This document shows, in pieces, positions 17,637 to 24,762 of a stretch of DNA of 47,695 nucleotides; position 1 is the first letter of the stretch, and each line of letters starts with the position of its first letter. The DNA is from Clostridia bacterium (GTDB lineage Bacteria; Bacillota; Clostridia; Christensenellales; CAG-314), in contig CAAGHL010000009.1 in the NCBI GenBank assembly GCA_900769665.1, positions 1-47,695 on the forward strand, given 5' to 3'. The position numbers were made by a program, and so were the translations under genes. Under the pieces are notes generated by a model. It saw only the letters and a list, made by a program, of their open reading frames with translations, ran no database searches and was not told the origin of the DNA.

Positions 17637-18511
17637 TGAAAAACAAATTTTCGTTGATTGTTTCCGTTGTGTTGCTTGTAGTGTTGTCTGCCGTGTGCGG
17701 TACGTCGGTATATGCTTGGCTTTGCGTGTTGGACAATGCGTCGCAAATGAAGTTTCAGTTGGCAAGGATAAACTCGGTAGTGTATTTTTACACGGCAAGG
17801 GACTTTGACTTTAACGGCATACCCGACTTGATATCGGCGGACGATCATCCTGTCGCTAATGCCGATGAGGAACATGATTTATACTACGGCGAAAGGAGAT
17901 ATTTCAACTACGTAAACAAGCGTGAGGCCGTTGCGGAAGGAACGCAAGGCGACCTTGCAAAGCCTGTGGATATCAACGATTTTGCCATACACGTTGCACC
18001 AACCAAAATTTACACTGCGAAGTTGAGTCTTGTCAACAAAAGCGACTCGGCAAACGACGTTTCCATTACTTTGCCTGTGTCGACATTGTCCGACAAGCAA
18101 GCGCAGATGTACTCTACGCTGAAAATACGTGTTTGTCGCATGGTAAACACAACCGACGACATGAACGCATTGCCGATGGTGGAAGTAGGGGTGTGGCACT
18201 ATTTGTGCGACAGCGCAACGGCAAGCGGAAGCGATATTAACTTTGCCGAAACCAAGGTTGCCGAAGATTTTTCGTTGAGTGGTATGGACGAACAATTGAA
18301 GCCGCAAAACAAGGATAAGGTCGTAAATACCGCCGATTTGTGGTTGCAAGTAAGCATGGCAACCTACGATGAGTTGTCCGCCAAGGAAAAGTTTGTCGCA
18401 TTGGGTGTTTCCGAGTCCGATTACCAATCGTTGCAAGGATTGACCGAGGCGTTCAACTTGGCTTTTACCGTGCTGTTCCAAATTGACATAGACAATACTA
18501 CAGGCAATTGA
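17636..18511 (+). CDS. TasA-like secreted protein D
   Basis: A 291-residue protein whose ATG at 17636 overlaps the TAA of gene C (TAATG); AAGGAGG lies in the end of gene C. The signal segment (about residues 5-24) ends TSVYAWL. It is followed by an acidic, Asp-rich stretch (FDFNGIPDLISADD) that could bind calcium, and a beta domain with IYTAKLSLVNKSDSANDVSITL, again like the TasA/CalY fold. There is no C-terminal anchor. It is the last gene of the riboswitch operon, with an intrinsic terminator 130 bp downstream. I recognise no named family with certainty. Its role as a matrix subunit is inferred from the signal type and the operon. Confidence 0.7.
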   Translation: MKNKFSLIVSVVLLVVLSAVCGTSVYAWLCVLDNASQMKFQLARINSVVYFYTARDFDFNGIPDLISADDHPVANADEEHDLYYGERRYFNYVNKREAVAEGTQGDLAKPVDINDFAIHVAPTKIYTAKLSLVNKSDSANDVSITLPVSTLSDKQAQMYSTLKIRVCRMVNTTDDMNALPMVEVGVWHYLCDSATASGSDINFAETKVAEDFSLSGMDEQLKPQNKDKVVNTADLWLQVSMATYDELSAKEKFVALGVSESDYQSLQGLTEAFNLAFTVLFQIDIDNTTGN

Positions 18512-18639
18512 TGTTGAACGGCGAGAAAGTTTAGTGCCTGATTAGCCGTCATATCGACCGCAAAAATGTGGACAACGGCGGCGTAAAATCTGGCGCAACC
18601 AACACTTGTCAAATATAACAAAATGTAAATAAAAAATTA

Positions 18640-18677
18640 GACCGTTGCAATTTTTTCGTTACGTGCAACGGTCTTTT
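18640..18677 (+). terminator. Intrinsic terminator of the riboswitch operon
   Basis: GACCGTTGCA (18640-18649) pairs perfectly with TGCAACGGTC (18664-18673) and is followed by TTTTG. It closes the four-gene operon and lies just beyond the 3' end of the convergent gene at 18704. Confidence 0.8.
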
Positions 18678-18703
18678 GTATGTTTATGCTACTGTCAAAA
18701 CGC

Positions 18704-19087
18704 TTATAAGTTACGGTGGTAAACGGCGCAAATAGCCTTGACTGCTTGCAAAAATCTGTCGAGGTAGTAGCTAATCCACGCTTCGCCGTTTACGTAGTAT
18801 TTGGCGGAGTATACCTTGCCGTCAAAGCTCATGTTGTTGTGCTTGGCAATTCTGTATACGGCGCGGCTACGTTTTGACATGTCTACGCCAAGCACTTCCG
18901 TGTAGTCGGTAACGGTGTGGCAATCGGTGATTACTACTGCACCGTCGACGTCTTGGTATATGCACAAAGCAATGCTTTCGTCGTAGCAGGGCAAAAAGTC
19001 TTCGGTGGCGATTATTACCCGTCCGTCGTGTTGGCGGTAGTGGCAGTTGTCGCCAAAGTGTTTGCGTACAATATCGAGTAATGTCAA
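18704..19087 (-). CDS. Small DUF1828-like protein
   Basis: A 127-residue cytoplasmic protein without a signal or membrane segment. The preferred start is TTG at 19087 (LTLLDIVRKHFGD), because GGAGG lies six bases upstream. An ATG start at 19195 would add 36 basic, low-complexity residues with no ribosome site. The body alternates strands and helices (DGRVIIATEDF, VDGAVVITDCHTVTDY, YLDRFLQAVKAIC), which resembles DUF1828-type domains, but I hold that only tentatively. It converges on the matrix operon terminator. The function is unknown. Confidence 0.6.
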   Translation of the reverse strand: MTLLDIVRKHFGDNCHYRQHDGRVIIATEDFLPCYDESIALCIYQDVDGAVVITDCHTVTDYTEVLGVDMSKRSRAVYRIAKHNNMSFDGKVYSAKYYVNGEAWISYYLDRFLQAVKAICAVYHRNL

Positions 19088-19220
19088 TGGTTGCCTCCGT
19101 GCGATAAGGTATTTTGTGCGTGCGTTTGTGTGGTTTGGTTGTCGTGTTGGTGAAAACGACAGTGACCGCGAAGTTGCAGTTTGTGCTTGGTTCAAAAGTT
19201 TTTTTTGAGCCGTCCCAAAA

Positions 19221-19505
19221 CTAAAACTCGAAGTCTATTGCTTGGCGTTCGATTCGTATGGATTTACAAAGGTTGGAAACTTTGATGTGTTCGGGGTGAT
19301 TTTTGTATGTTTCAAGGTCTTCCATACTGCGAAATTCTGTGATGAGTACAGCGTCGAATTTGTTGTCGGGGTTGATATTTACGCCCGTTTCCACGCTGAC
19401 AAGTTGCGGAATAATGTCTTTCAGTTTCATTAGTCCGTCCAAAAACTTTTTCATGTTTTCCTCTTCGCCTTGCTTAAATTGCCACATTACTATGTGCTTG
19501 ATCAT
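19221..19505 (-). CDS. Dabb-family (stress-responsive alpha/beta-barrel) protein
   Basis: A 94-residue single-domain protein beginning MIKHIVMWQFK, with ENMKKFLDGLMKLKDIIP and ITEFRSMEDLETYKNHPEH. These are the strands and helix of the Dabb/ferredoxin-like dimeric barrel family (PF07876). Such proteins dimerise and bind small ligands; the substrate is not readable here. AAGGAG precedes the ATG at 19505, and a minus-strand promoter lies at 19580-19608. It is monocistronic. The length and the HPEH motif are normal for the family. Confidence 0.88.
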   Translation of the reverse strand: MIKHIVMWQFKQGEEENMKKFLDGLMKLKDIIPQLVSVETGVNINPDNKFDAVLITEFRSMEDLETYKNHPEHIKVSNLCKSIRIERQAIDFEF

Positions 19506-19579
19506 GGTGTAACTCCTTATTGCGCAAGTATTTGTAGGTTTGCCGCTTGCTTGACGGCGTAACCTACAATAGCATGTTT

Positions 19580-19608
19580 ATTGTACCATATTGTCTAAGT
19601 TTTGACAA
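19580..19608 (-). promoter_or_regulatory. Promoter of the Dabb gene
   Basis: On the minus strand TTGTCA (plus 19603-19608) and TACAAT (plus 19580-19585) are 17 bp apart. Transcription should start about 70 bp before the ATG at 19505. Confidence 0.6.
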
Positions 19609-19691
19609 ACAAATCGGCGAAAAAGTGTTTTGTATGTGATATATTTGCAACGACATTATGCTATTAAATGTTGTCGAATTGTGATTAGAGA

Positions 19692-19720
19692 TTGACAACG
19701 CGATAAAAAAGCAATATAAT
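19692..19720 (+). promoter_or_regulatory. Perfect consensus promoter of the membrane XRE regulator
   Basis: TTGACA at 19692-19697 and TATAAT at 19715-19720 with a 17-bp spacer. The leader of about 100 nt can fold: CTACC-TTGCC (19739-19748) faces GGCAA-A-CGGTAG (19762-19773). A perfect promoter on a regulator gene suggests that control is post-transcriptional or by repression. Confidence 0.8.
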
Positions 19721-19828
19721 ATAAAAAATACTAAAAGTCTACCTTGCCGAGGTTAACAGTCTTGGGCAAACGGTAGAGCGGAACTTTCGTTTTTGTTGTA
19801 TATGCGCATGAGGGATACGGAGGAAGAC

Positions 19829-22800
19829 ATGGACGCGATTACGCTTTGCGAACAAATTAAATATTTACGAAAAGCGGCAAAGATTACGCAAACCGAACTT
19901 GCGGATAAACTCGGCGTTCACTTGCAAACCGTTTCCAAGTGGGAACGCGGTATTTCGGTGCCCGATATTTCCCAACTCGGCGAAATTGCTTCGCTGTGCG
20001 GCGTCACGTTGGAAAAGTTGTTGCAAATGCCGGAGGACGGCAAGATTTACAGCGGCAAATTCGATATGCAAAATATGTGCAACAAGATTGCCGAACTTCG
20101 CCGAAACAACGGTGAAAGCCAAGCCGAACTTGCCGACGCATGTAATTTGTCCGCCGATTCCGTTTCCCGTTGGGAACGCGGCGTATCTTGTCCAGACGTA
20201 TTCGAATTGTGCCAACTCGCCGAGCATTACGGCAAGACGGTTTCGGCGGTGTATTATGGAGTAAACGAACAAGGGGAAGTCGTTTTGCCCATCAAGGTGA
20301 AGCCTTCGCCTCGCAATTACCGTTTGTGGGCTGTTGCTATGGTGTGTGCAGTTGTGATTGTCGCTCTTGCAGTGTTTGGAGTGTTTGCCGCCGTCAATGC
20401 CAATATGTCATACACGGTTACGGTCGGAGATGTCACTCAAAAGGTTGCTTCCAACCAACTCTACACCCCCGACGATGTGGAAAAACAAGGCTACATACTC
20501 GTCGGTTGGACGGACGAAAACGGAAACGAAGTTTATTTTCCATGCTCTGTGCGGCGCAACACTACTTTTTGCCCCGTGTACGAGGTGACGGAGTACGACG
20601 TCGATTACTGGCTTAACGGCGGTGAGTTTCAATCTACGCCCGATTACACGGTAAATGTCGAAAGCGACGAAACGGATTTGCCGAAACCCTACAAGGAGGG
20701 CACCGAGTTTGTCGGTTGGTACGACACCGCCGATTACAGTGGCGAACCCGTACAAAAGTTAAAATGTATTTTTACCACGATAAGGCTTTACGCCAAGTGG
20801 CAAGACGGGGAATGTACAGTCAAGTATTTTCTCAACGGCGGCGCAATCAAGGAGCCTAATCCCGAAACTGTCAGCACTAAGGATACTGTAACGCTCAATG
20901 CGCCGATGCGTGTGGGTTACGTGTTTTTAGGTTGGTTCGACAGTCCCGACGGCGGCAAAGAGTACACCGAAGTCGGCGGAGAAAAAGCGTCCAACTTGAC
21001 GCTGTACGCACGTTGGCAACGTATCGACTGCATGTACAAGATTACATACGAGACGGACGGCGGAATCAACTCTTCGCGCAATGTTTTGGAGTTGTACCCC
21101 GATGAACTTGTGGCGCTGTATCCCGCGTCAAAGGTCGGTTACGAATTTGAGGGATGGTACGACAATCCCGAGTTTGAAGGGAAAAACTACACCTATTTGT
21201 ACAACGTCATGCAAGACATTACGTTGTACGCAAAATACTCTCCGAAAACGTACGTTGTCGTATACCAGTTGGACGGAGGTAAGTATTTGTCCGACAAAGC
21301 CAACCCCAACCGTATCGAATACGGACAAACGGTGGAATTGTTGCCTTTACGAAAGTATGGCTACGATTTTGTCGGTTGGTATGACGCGCAGTTCGGCGGC
21401 AACAAGGTGGAGCGGTTGGACAAAACCAACATTGACCACATTACAACGCTTTACGCCGTGTTTACCGAACAAACTTTTGACGTATCATTGGACGCTAACG
21501 GCGGCACGCTCCCTAGCGGCAAGGGCGACAAGCACACATACAAGGTAAGGTTCTACGAGGAGTTTGAATTACCTACTCCCGTCAAAAAGAATTGCACGTT
21601 TGTCGGGTGGAGCGATGAAGGCGGCAACATCGTCACGCGGGTGACATTCCAAAATATCGGCAACCTCACTCTTTATGCAAGATGGGTGGGCAATGACGCA
21701 ACCTATCGGGTTACTTACGACCTTGACGGCGGCAAGTGGCAAAGTACGCCCGGTCCGTCGGAAATTGCCGTAAACGAATACGTTGTCTTTGACGAGCCTG
21801 TACGTAGCGGCTTTGTCTTCCTCGGTTGGTATAGCGATGACGGAACGTGCTACACGGTAAGCCCTGCGGGAAATACAAGCGACATACACCTGACGGCTCG
21901 ATGGCAAGCGGTGGGTACGACGGTTTCCGCGGACAAAATAACTTATACTTCCGACGGAACTTCGGCGGAAATAATCAGCGTGAATTACAAGGACGGCGAC
22001 AGTATTGTGTTGCCCGACTATATCGACGGATTGCCCGTCAAAAAGCTCGGCAGTGCTTTTAAGTACGCAAATCTGAAGCGAGTGGTGTTGCCCGACACGT
22101 TGGAAGAAATCGGCTACCAAGCGTTTTACGGCGCAAGCGTTTTCGATGAAATCGTGATACCTCGCAACGTGTTGACAATCGGAAACGATGCATTTTGCAA
22201 CTTCTGCGGCAAGGTGACGTTTGACGAAAACTGCCGCATAAAGGCTATCGGCGAGAAAGCATTTAACGGCGCAAAATTGGACAACGTAGTAGTGTTGCCG
22301 AAGACCGTCACAAGGCTGGAAGACGGTGCGTTTTATTGGACGGCATTGCGCGGATTGGTACTCAACGAAGGCTTGACATACATCGGCGATAACAGTATCG
22401 ACATACTTGGCGGAATGTACGTTTACTTGCCGTCCACGGTAAAAAGTTGTACCAATGCAGGGACGGATGTTTATGTCAGCTCGGCAAACGGTTACGGACT
22501 GAAAGGCTTTGTCGCTAAACCGCATACGGTGCGGTTGCATGTAGGTGGCGCTGTGACTACGCTTACGGGCGAGTGCATTGTTTTACCCGACCAAACGCAA
22601 CAAGGCAAACGCTTCTTGGGTTGGAAAGACAACAAAGGGAAGTTTGTGCAGCAAGTGTACTGCCCGACAAGCGACATCGACTTATACGCCGTATTTGTGG
22701 ATGTCACCGACAATGACGGGATTACAGCGGCAACCCCTTTGAAACTACGCGACGGCGAAAGTGTAAAGGTGAGGCTGACGGGCATGGACAAACTGTACTT

Positions 22801-23035
22801 CAAGATAGATACGGCTGTAAAAGGCGACTTCATCGTCAACATGAAGGTTGGCGGAGTTGCAGTGCCCCATTGCGTGATTTACCAAGTATACTACTCGTCC
22901 TTTGCAAACTTCTCCAAGGTAAACAAGCTGTTTACTTACACTCCGCAAACGGTGCTGTCGTTGATTCCGTTCTATAGCGGAGGCGCAACATTTGCCCGGC
23001 CGTTTGAGGTGGAACTGACGGTGATTGCGGTATAG
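19829..23035 (+). CDS. Transmembrane double-XRE regulator with InlB repeats and BspA-like LRR ectodomain
   Basis: A 1068-residue protein starting at ATG 19829 after GGAGG; the in-frame ATG at 19793 lacks a ribosome site. Residues about 7-65 and 82-140 are two XRE helix-turn-helix domains (QTELADKLGVHLQTVSKWERG and a second copy with SADSVSRWERG). One membrane helix spans about 169-190. Outside follow seven InlB/Listeria-Bacteroides repeat units (about 195-695), marked by GWYDNPE-type motifs and LYAKW ends. A BspA-like leucine-rich domain (about 711-871; LKRVVLPDTLEEIG, AIGEKAFNGA), one more GWKDNKG unit and a C-terminal beta domain complete it. DNA-binding and ligand-binding parts sit on opposite sides of the membrane, so a one-component receptor-regulator is the likely role. 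Targets are unknown; the adjacent matrix operon is a candidate. Confidence 0.88.
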   Translation: MDAITLCEQIKYLRKAAKITQTELADKLGVHLQTVSKWERGISVPDISQLGEIASLCGVTLEKLLQMPEDGKIYSGKFDMQNMCNKIAELRRNNGESQAELADACNLSADSVSRWERGVSCPDVFELCQLAEHYGKTVSAVYYGVNEQGEVVLPIKVKPSPRNYRLWAVAMVCAVVIVALAVFGVFAAVNANMSYTVTVGDVTQKVASNQLYTPDDVEKQGYILVGWTDENGNEVYFPCSVRRNTTFCPVYEVTEYDVDYWLNGGEFQSTPDYTVNVESDETDLPKPYKEGTEFVGWYDTADYSGEPVQKLKCIFTTIRLYAKWQDGECTVKYFLNGGAIKEPNPETVSTKDTVTLNAPMRVGYVFLGWFDSPDGGKEYTEVGGEKASNLTLYARWQRIDCMYKITYETDGGINSSRNVLELYPDELVALYPASKVGYEFEGWYDNPEFEGKNYTYLYNVMQDITLYAKYSPKTYVVVYQLDGGKYLSDKANPNRIEYGQTVELLPLRKYGYDFVGWYDAQFGGNKVERLDKTNIDHITTLYAVFTEQTFDVSLDANGGTLPSGKGDKHTYKVRFYEEFELPTPVKKNCTFVGWSDEGGNIVTRVTFQNIGNLTLYARWVGNDATYRVTYDLDGGKWQSTPGPSEIAVNEYVVFDEPVRSGFVFLGWYSDDGTCYTVSPAGNTSDIHLTARWQAVGTTVSADKITYTSDGTSAEIISVNYKDGDSIVLPDYIDGLPVKKLGSAFKYANLKRVVLPDTLEEIGYQAFYGASVFDEIVIPRNVLTIGNDAFCNFCGKVTFDENCRIKAIGEKAFNGAKLDNVVVLPKTVTRLEDGAFYWTALRGLVLNEGLTYIGDNSIDILGGMYVYLPSTVKSCTNAGTDVYVSSANGYGLKGFVAKPHTVRLHVGGAVTTLTGECIVLPDQTQQGKRFLGWKDNKGKFVQQVYCPTSDIDLYAVFVDVTDNDGITAATPLKLRDGESVKVRLTGMDKLYFKIDTAVKGDFIVNMKVGGVAVPHCVIYQVYYSSFANFSKVNKLFTYTPQTVLSLIPFYSGGATFARPFEVELTVIAV

Positions 23036-23084
23036 CGGACGTATACAAAATCGCCGACAAAACAACTGAATAATACAAAAAAAC

Positions 23085-23120
23085 GGGCGTGTGGCAAATT
23101 TGTCGCACGCCCTTGATTTT
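23085..23120 (+). terminator. Intrinsic terminator after the XRE regulator
   Basis: GGGCGTG (23085-23091) pairs with CACGCCC (23106-23112). The stem extends inward through G-U pairs to CAAA/TTTG and is followed by TTGATTTTT. Confidence 0.75.
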
Positions 23121-23262
23121 TGCAAAAAAGAATAATATTTTGATATGATTTTATTATAAATCGTGTCGGTAGAATGCCGATTAAGCGCAAAATGCGGAAA
23201 ATTAAGCGAATTTTACGAGCCTTTTTGCGGTCGCGGCTGAACAAATTTTCGAAAAAGTGCGG

Positions 23263-23268
23263 TATAAT
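23263..23268 (+). promoter_or_regulatory. -10 box of the structured RNA
   Basis: TATAAT at 23263-23268 sits five bases before the first helix of the putative RNA. No good -35 hexamer lies 16-18 bp upstream, so the promoter assignment is incomplete. Confidence 0.45.
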
Positions 23269-23272
23269 GTAC

Positions 23273-23449
23273 GTGTTGAAAGGAACGAAACAACTTCTCG
23301 CTCCGCCGTGAAAAAAGGAAATTGAGTTGCCTGCCAAGTGTGGCTACACGGATTCAACACTAAGGATGAGGAGCCGCCTCGCGCGGCAAAATCTCCATGC
23401 AAAAAGGGATTGCATTGAAAGAGAAAGCTGTCGCATTTGCGGCGGCTTT
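23273..23449 (+). ncRNA. Putative structured non-coding RNA, unidentified class
   Basis: A gene-free stretch folds by eye into an ordered set of helices. GTGTTGAA (23273-23280) pairs with TTCAACAC (23353-23360) and closes a multibranch region containing a CC-GTGT/ACAC-GG hairpin and a GGAACGA/TCGCTCC stem with one mismatch. It is followed by GGAG/CTCC around GCCGC/GCGGC (23370-23396) and ATGCAA/TTGCAT (23397-23415). It ends in a 12-bp terminator-like stem (23424-23435 with 23438-23449, two G-U pairs). No ribosome site or open frame of note lies inside. 6S RNA or a clostridial orphan RNA such as raiA are possibilities I could not confirm. Confidence 0.5.
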
Positions 23450-23550
23450 CTTACGTTAAACGCCTCGCAGTTTCCGCACACGATAGATAGGGGAAGTGGG
23501 TGTGCGTAGCCACAAAGATAGTAGAAGGAGAGTGTGTGGTCAGCAAGTTA

Positions 23551-23660
23551 TTGCCACGTTGCGAACGTTTGATACTCGCTTCCCGTCGGGCAATAAGTTA
23601 GTGTCGAATAGTCTTCCCAGCCGCACCCTCGGTCAGATGTCGCCACGTGGCAACAACTTG
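23551..23660 (+). repeat. Dispersed intergenic repeat, family C, copy 1
   Basis: This stretch matches 45021-45136 over about 110 bp: TTGCNACGTTGCGA..CG, CTCGCTTCCCGTCGGG, AGTCTTCCCAGCCG, CCCTCGGTCAGATGTCGC and GTGGCAACAACT are shared in order. Related sequence occurs at 39828-39950 and inverted at 40556-40673. No gene is readable in it on either strand. Confidence 0.75.
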
Positions 23661-23770
23661 CCGACCTGCAAAACAATTGGCTTAACTCTACCTTTACGGC
23701 TACGCACTCTCTCTTTAATATCGCTGTGTGGCAACCACTCGGCTCGGTGAGGAAAGCGGACAAAGGCGAC
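23642..23770 (+). repeat. Direct repeat family D, copy 1
   Basis: The segment GCCGACCTGCAAAACAATTGGC to CTCGGCTCGGTGAGGAAAGC recurs at 23939-24065 with scattered substitutions, in the same orientation about 297 bp apart. It adjoins the family C copy, so the two may be parts of one composite element. Confidence 0.75.
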
Positions 23771-23938
23771 GTAATGGAAAATGCAAGTAGTGGATTGTAA
23801 GCAAATATAAGGTTTATTTACAAGAAAAAGTATTGATTTTTTAGAGTTAAAACTAAAATTGTCGCCGCGCGGTAACAACGAGGCTCTCCGTGAAAATGTT
23901 TAATTCGGTTTTGCCTCGGCGTTTTTATTAAGGATGCC

Positions 23939-24065
23939 GCAACGTAGCAACAGCTCGCCGACTTGCAAAACAATTGGCGTACCACTCCTTTGTGGCTACG
24001 CACTTTTTCTGTAATATCGCTGTGTGGCGACCACTCGGCTCGGTGAGGGAAGCGGACAAGGACGT
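23939..24065 (+). repeat. Direct repeat family D, copy 2
   Basis: This copy shares TGCAAAACAATTGGCG, TTTNTNTAATATCGCTGTGT and CCACTCGGCTCGGTGAGG with 23642-23770. Between the two copies (23771-23938) lies A+T-rich sequence without a gene. The copy ends about 60 bp before the rnpB promoter. Confidence 0.75.
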
Positions 24066-24126
24066 CGTAGTGTTGTAAGGTATGCAATCGTTTTGGTATT
24101 ATGAACAATTCTCGTATCAAAACAAT

Positions 24127-24155
24127 TTGACATTTTATTCGCCAAGTAATATAAT
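24127..24155 (+). promoter_or_regulatory. rnpB: Consensus promoter of rnpB
   Basis: TTGACA at 24127-24132 and TATAAT at 24150-24155 with a 17-bp spacer. The expected start falls at the first base pair of RNase P helix P1 (24162). Confidence 0.85.
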
Positions 24156-24161
24156 TGTTTA

Positions 24162-24493
24162 GTAAGAGACAGTCGGACGGTTGCGTGGGGCAACTCACGA
24201 GGAAAGTCCGAGCACCACAGAGCAAGAGTGCAGGCTAACGGCCTGTGAAGGCGACTTCAAGGAAAGTGCAACAGAAATATACCGCATCGCTTGTCGGTGT
24301 AAGGGTGGAAATGCAGGGTAAGAGCCTACATACGTTTTGGTGACAACGCGTACATGTAAACCCCACTCGGTGCAAGAAATGAGATCAAATGCCTGCTCGG
24401 CATCTCGACATATTCGCTGGAGACTGTCGGTAACGACAGCCGTAGAAAGATAACCGTCTAATACAGAACTCGGCTTACAGACTGAACTCTTAC
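24162..24493 (+). ncRNA. rnpB: RNase P RNA
   Basis: The catalytic RNA of RNase P, which removes 5' leaders from tRNA precursors. The universally conserved regions are present: GAGGAAAGTCCGAGC near 24200, CACAGAGC..GTGCAGGCTAACGGCC, AGGGTAAGAGCC, and ACAGAACTCGGCTTACAG near the 3' end. P1 is GTAAGAG-CAGT paired with ACTG-CTCTTAC. About 332 nt is within the bacterial range. The 5' end is set by the promoter and the P1 pairing, the 3' end by the P1 strand ahead of the terminator. Confidence 0.96.
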
Positions 24494-24500
24494 TTTACGC

Positions 24501-24540
24501 CGTCGGACTGACGCAACATGCGTCGGGCCGACGTTTTTTT
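24501..24540 (+). terminator. Intrinsic terminator of rnpB
   Basis: CGTCGG..TGACGC..GCGTCG..CCGACG forms a long, nearly continuous stem, followed by seven T at 24534-24540. It lies eight bases beyond the RNase P P1 helix. Confidence 0.85.
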
Positions 24541-24664
24541 GTACGTTACCGCAAACAAAAAAACGTTACTACGTCAAAATACTTTGCGCATTTTTAAGTT
24601 TGTTTAAGCTATGTTGTATATAATGCAATTGCGTTAGGAAGTGAACTTTTGCACGGCGTAATTG

Positions 24665-24693
24665 TTGTCATTTTTGACGAAGTTTGCTATAAT
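24665..24693 (+). promoter_or_regulatory. Promoter of the ABC transporter gene
   Basis: TTGTCA (24665-24670) and TATAAT (24688-24693) have a 17-bp spacer. Transcription should begin near 24700, immediately before two tandem dyads. Confidence 0.65.
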
Positions 24694-24707
24694 ACAATTT
24701 ATTTTTG

Positions 24708-24744
24708 TCGGACAAACCGACGTAGATTGTGACAAATCGTCACA
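24708..24744 (+). promoter_or_regulatory. Two tandem dyads in the ABC transporter leader
   Basis: GTCGG-ACAAA-CCGAC is followed by TGTGAC-AAATC-GTCACA at 24728-24744. Both are perfect inverted repeats with 5-nt centres, placed between the start site and the weak ribosome site of the transporter. They could be repressor operators or RNA hairpins that limit translation. Confidence 0.45.
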
Positions 24745-24762
24745 TACTAGGACTAACTTGCC

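Noticed and set aside
138..18511. LPXTG sorting signals on the large surface proteins
   Set aside because: I looked at each C-terminus and found neither the motif nor a terminal hydrophobic and basic tail.
19829..20270. A phage-type repressor
   Set aside because: The XRE domains continue in frame into a membrane helix and a large ectodomain, and no phage genes are nearby.
23496..24225. Short open frames in the repeat block that resemble each other
   Set aside because: Their similarity follows from the DNA repeats; they lack ribosome sites and differ in length and frame.
24728..24744. A CRP/FNR site (TGTGA..TCACA)
   Set aside because: The centre is 7 nt rather than 6, and it lies downstream of the start site; a generic dyad is the safer description.
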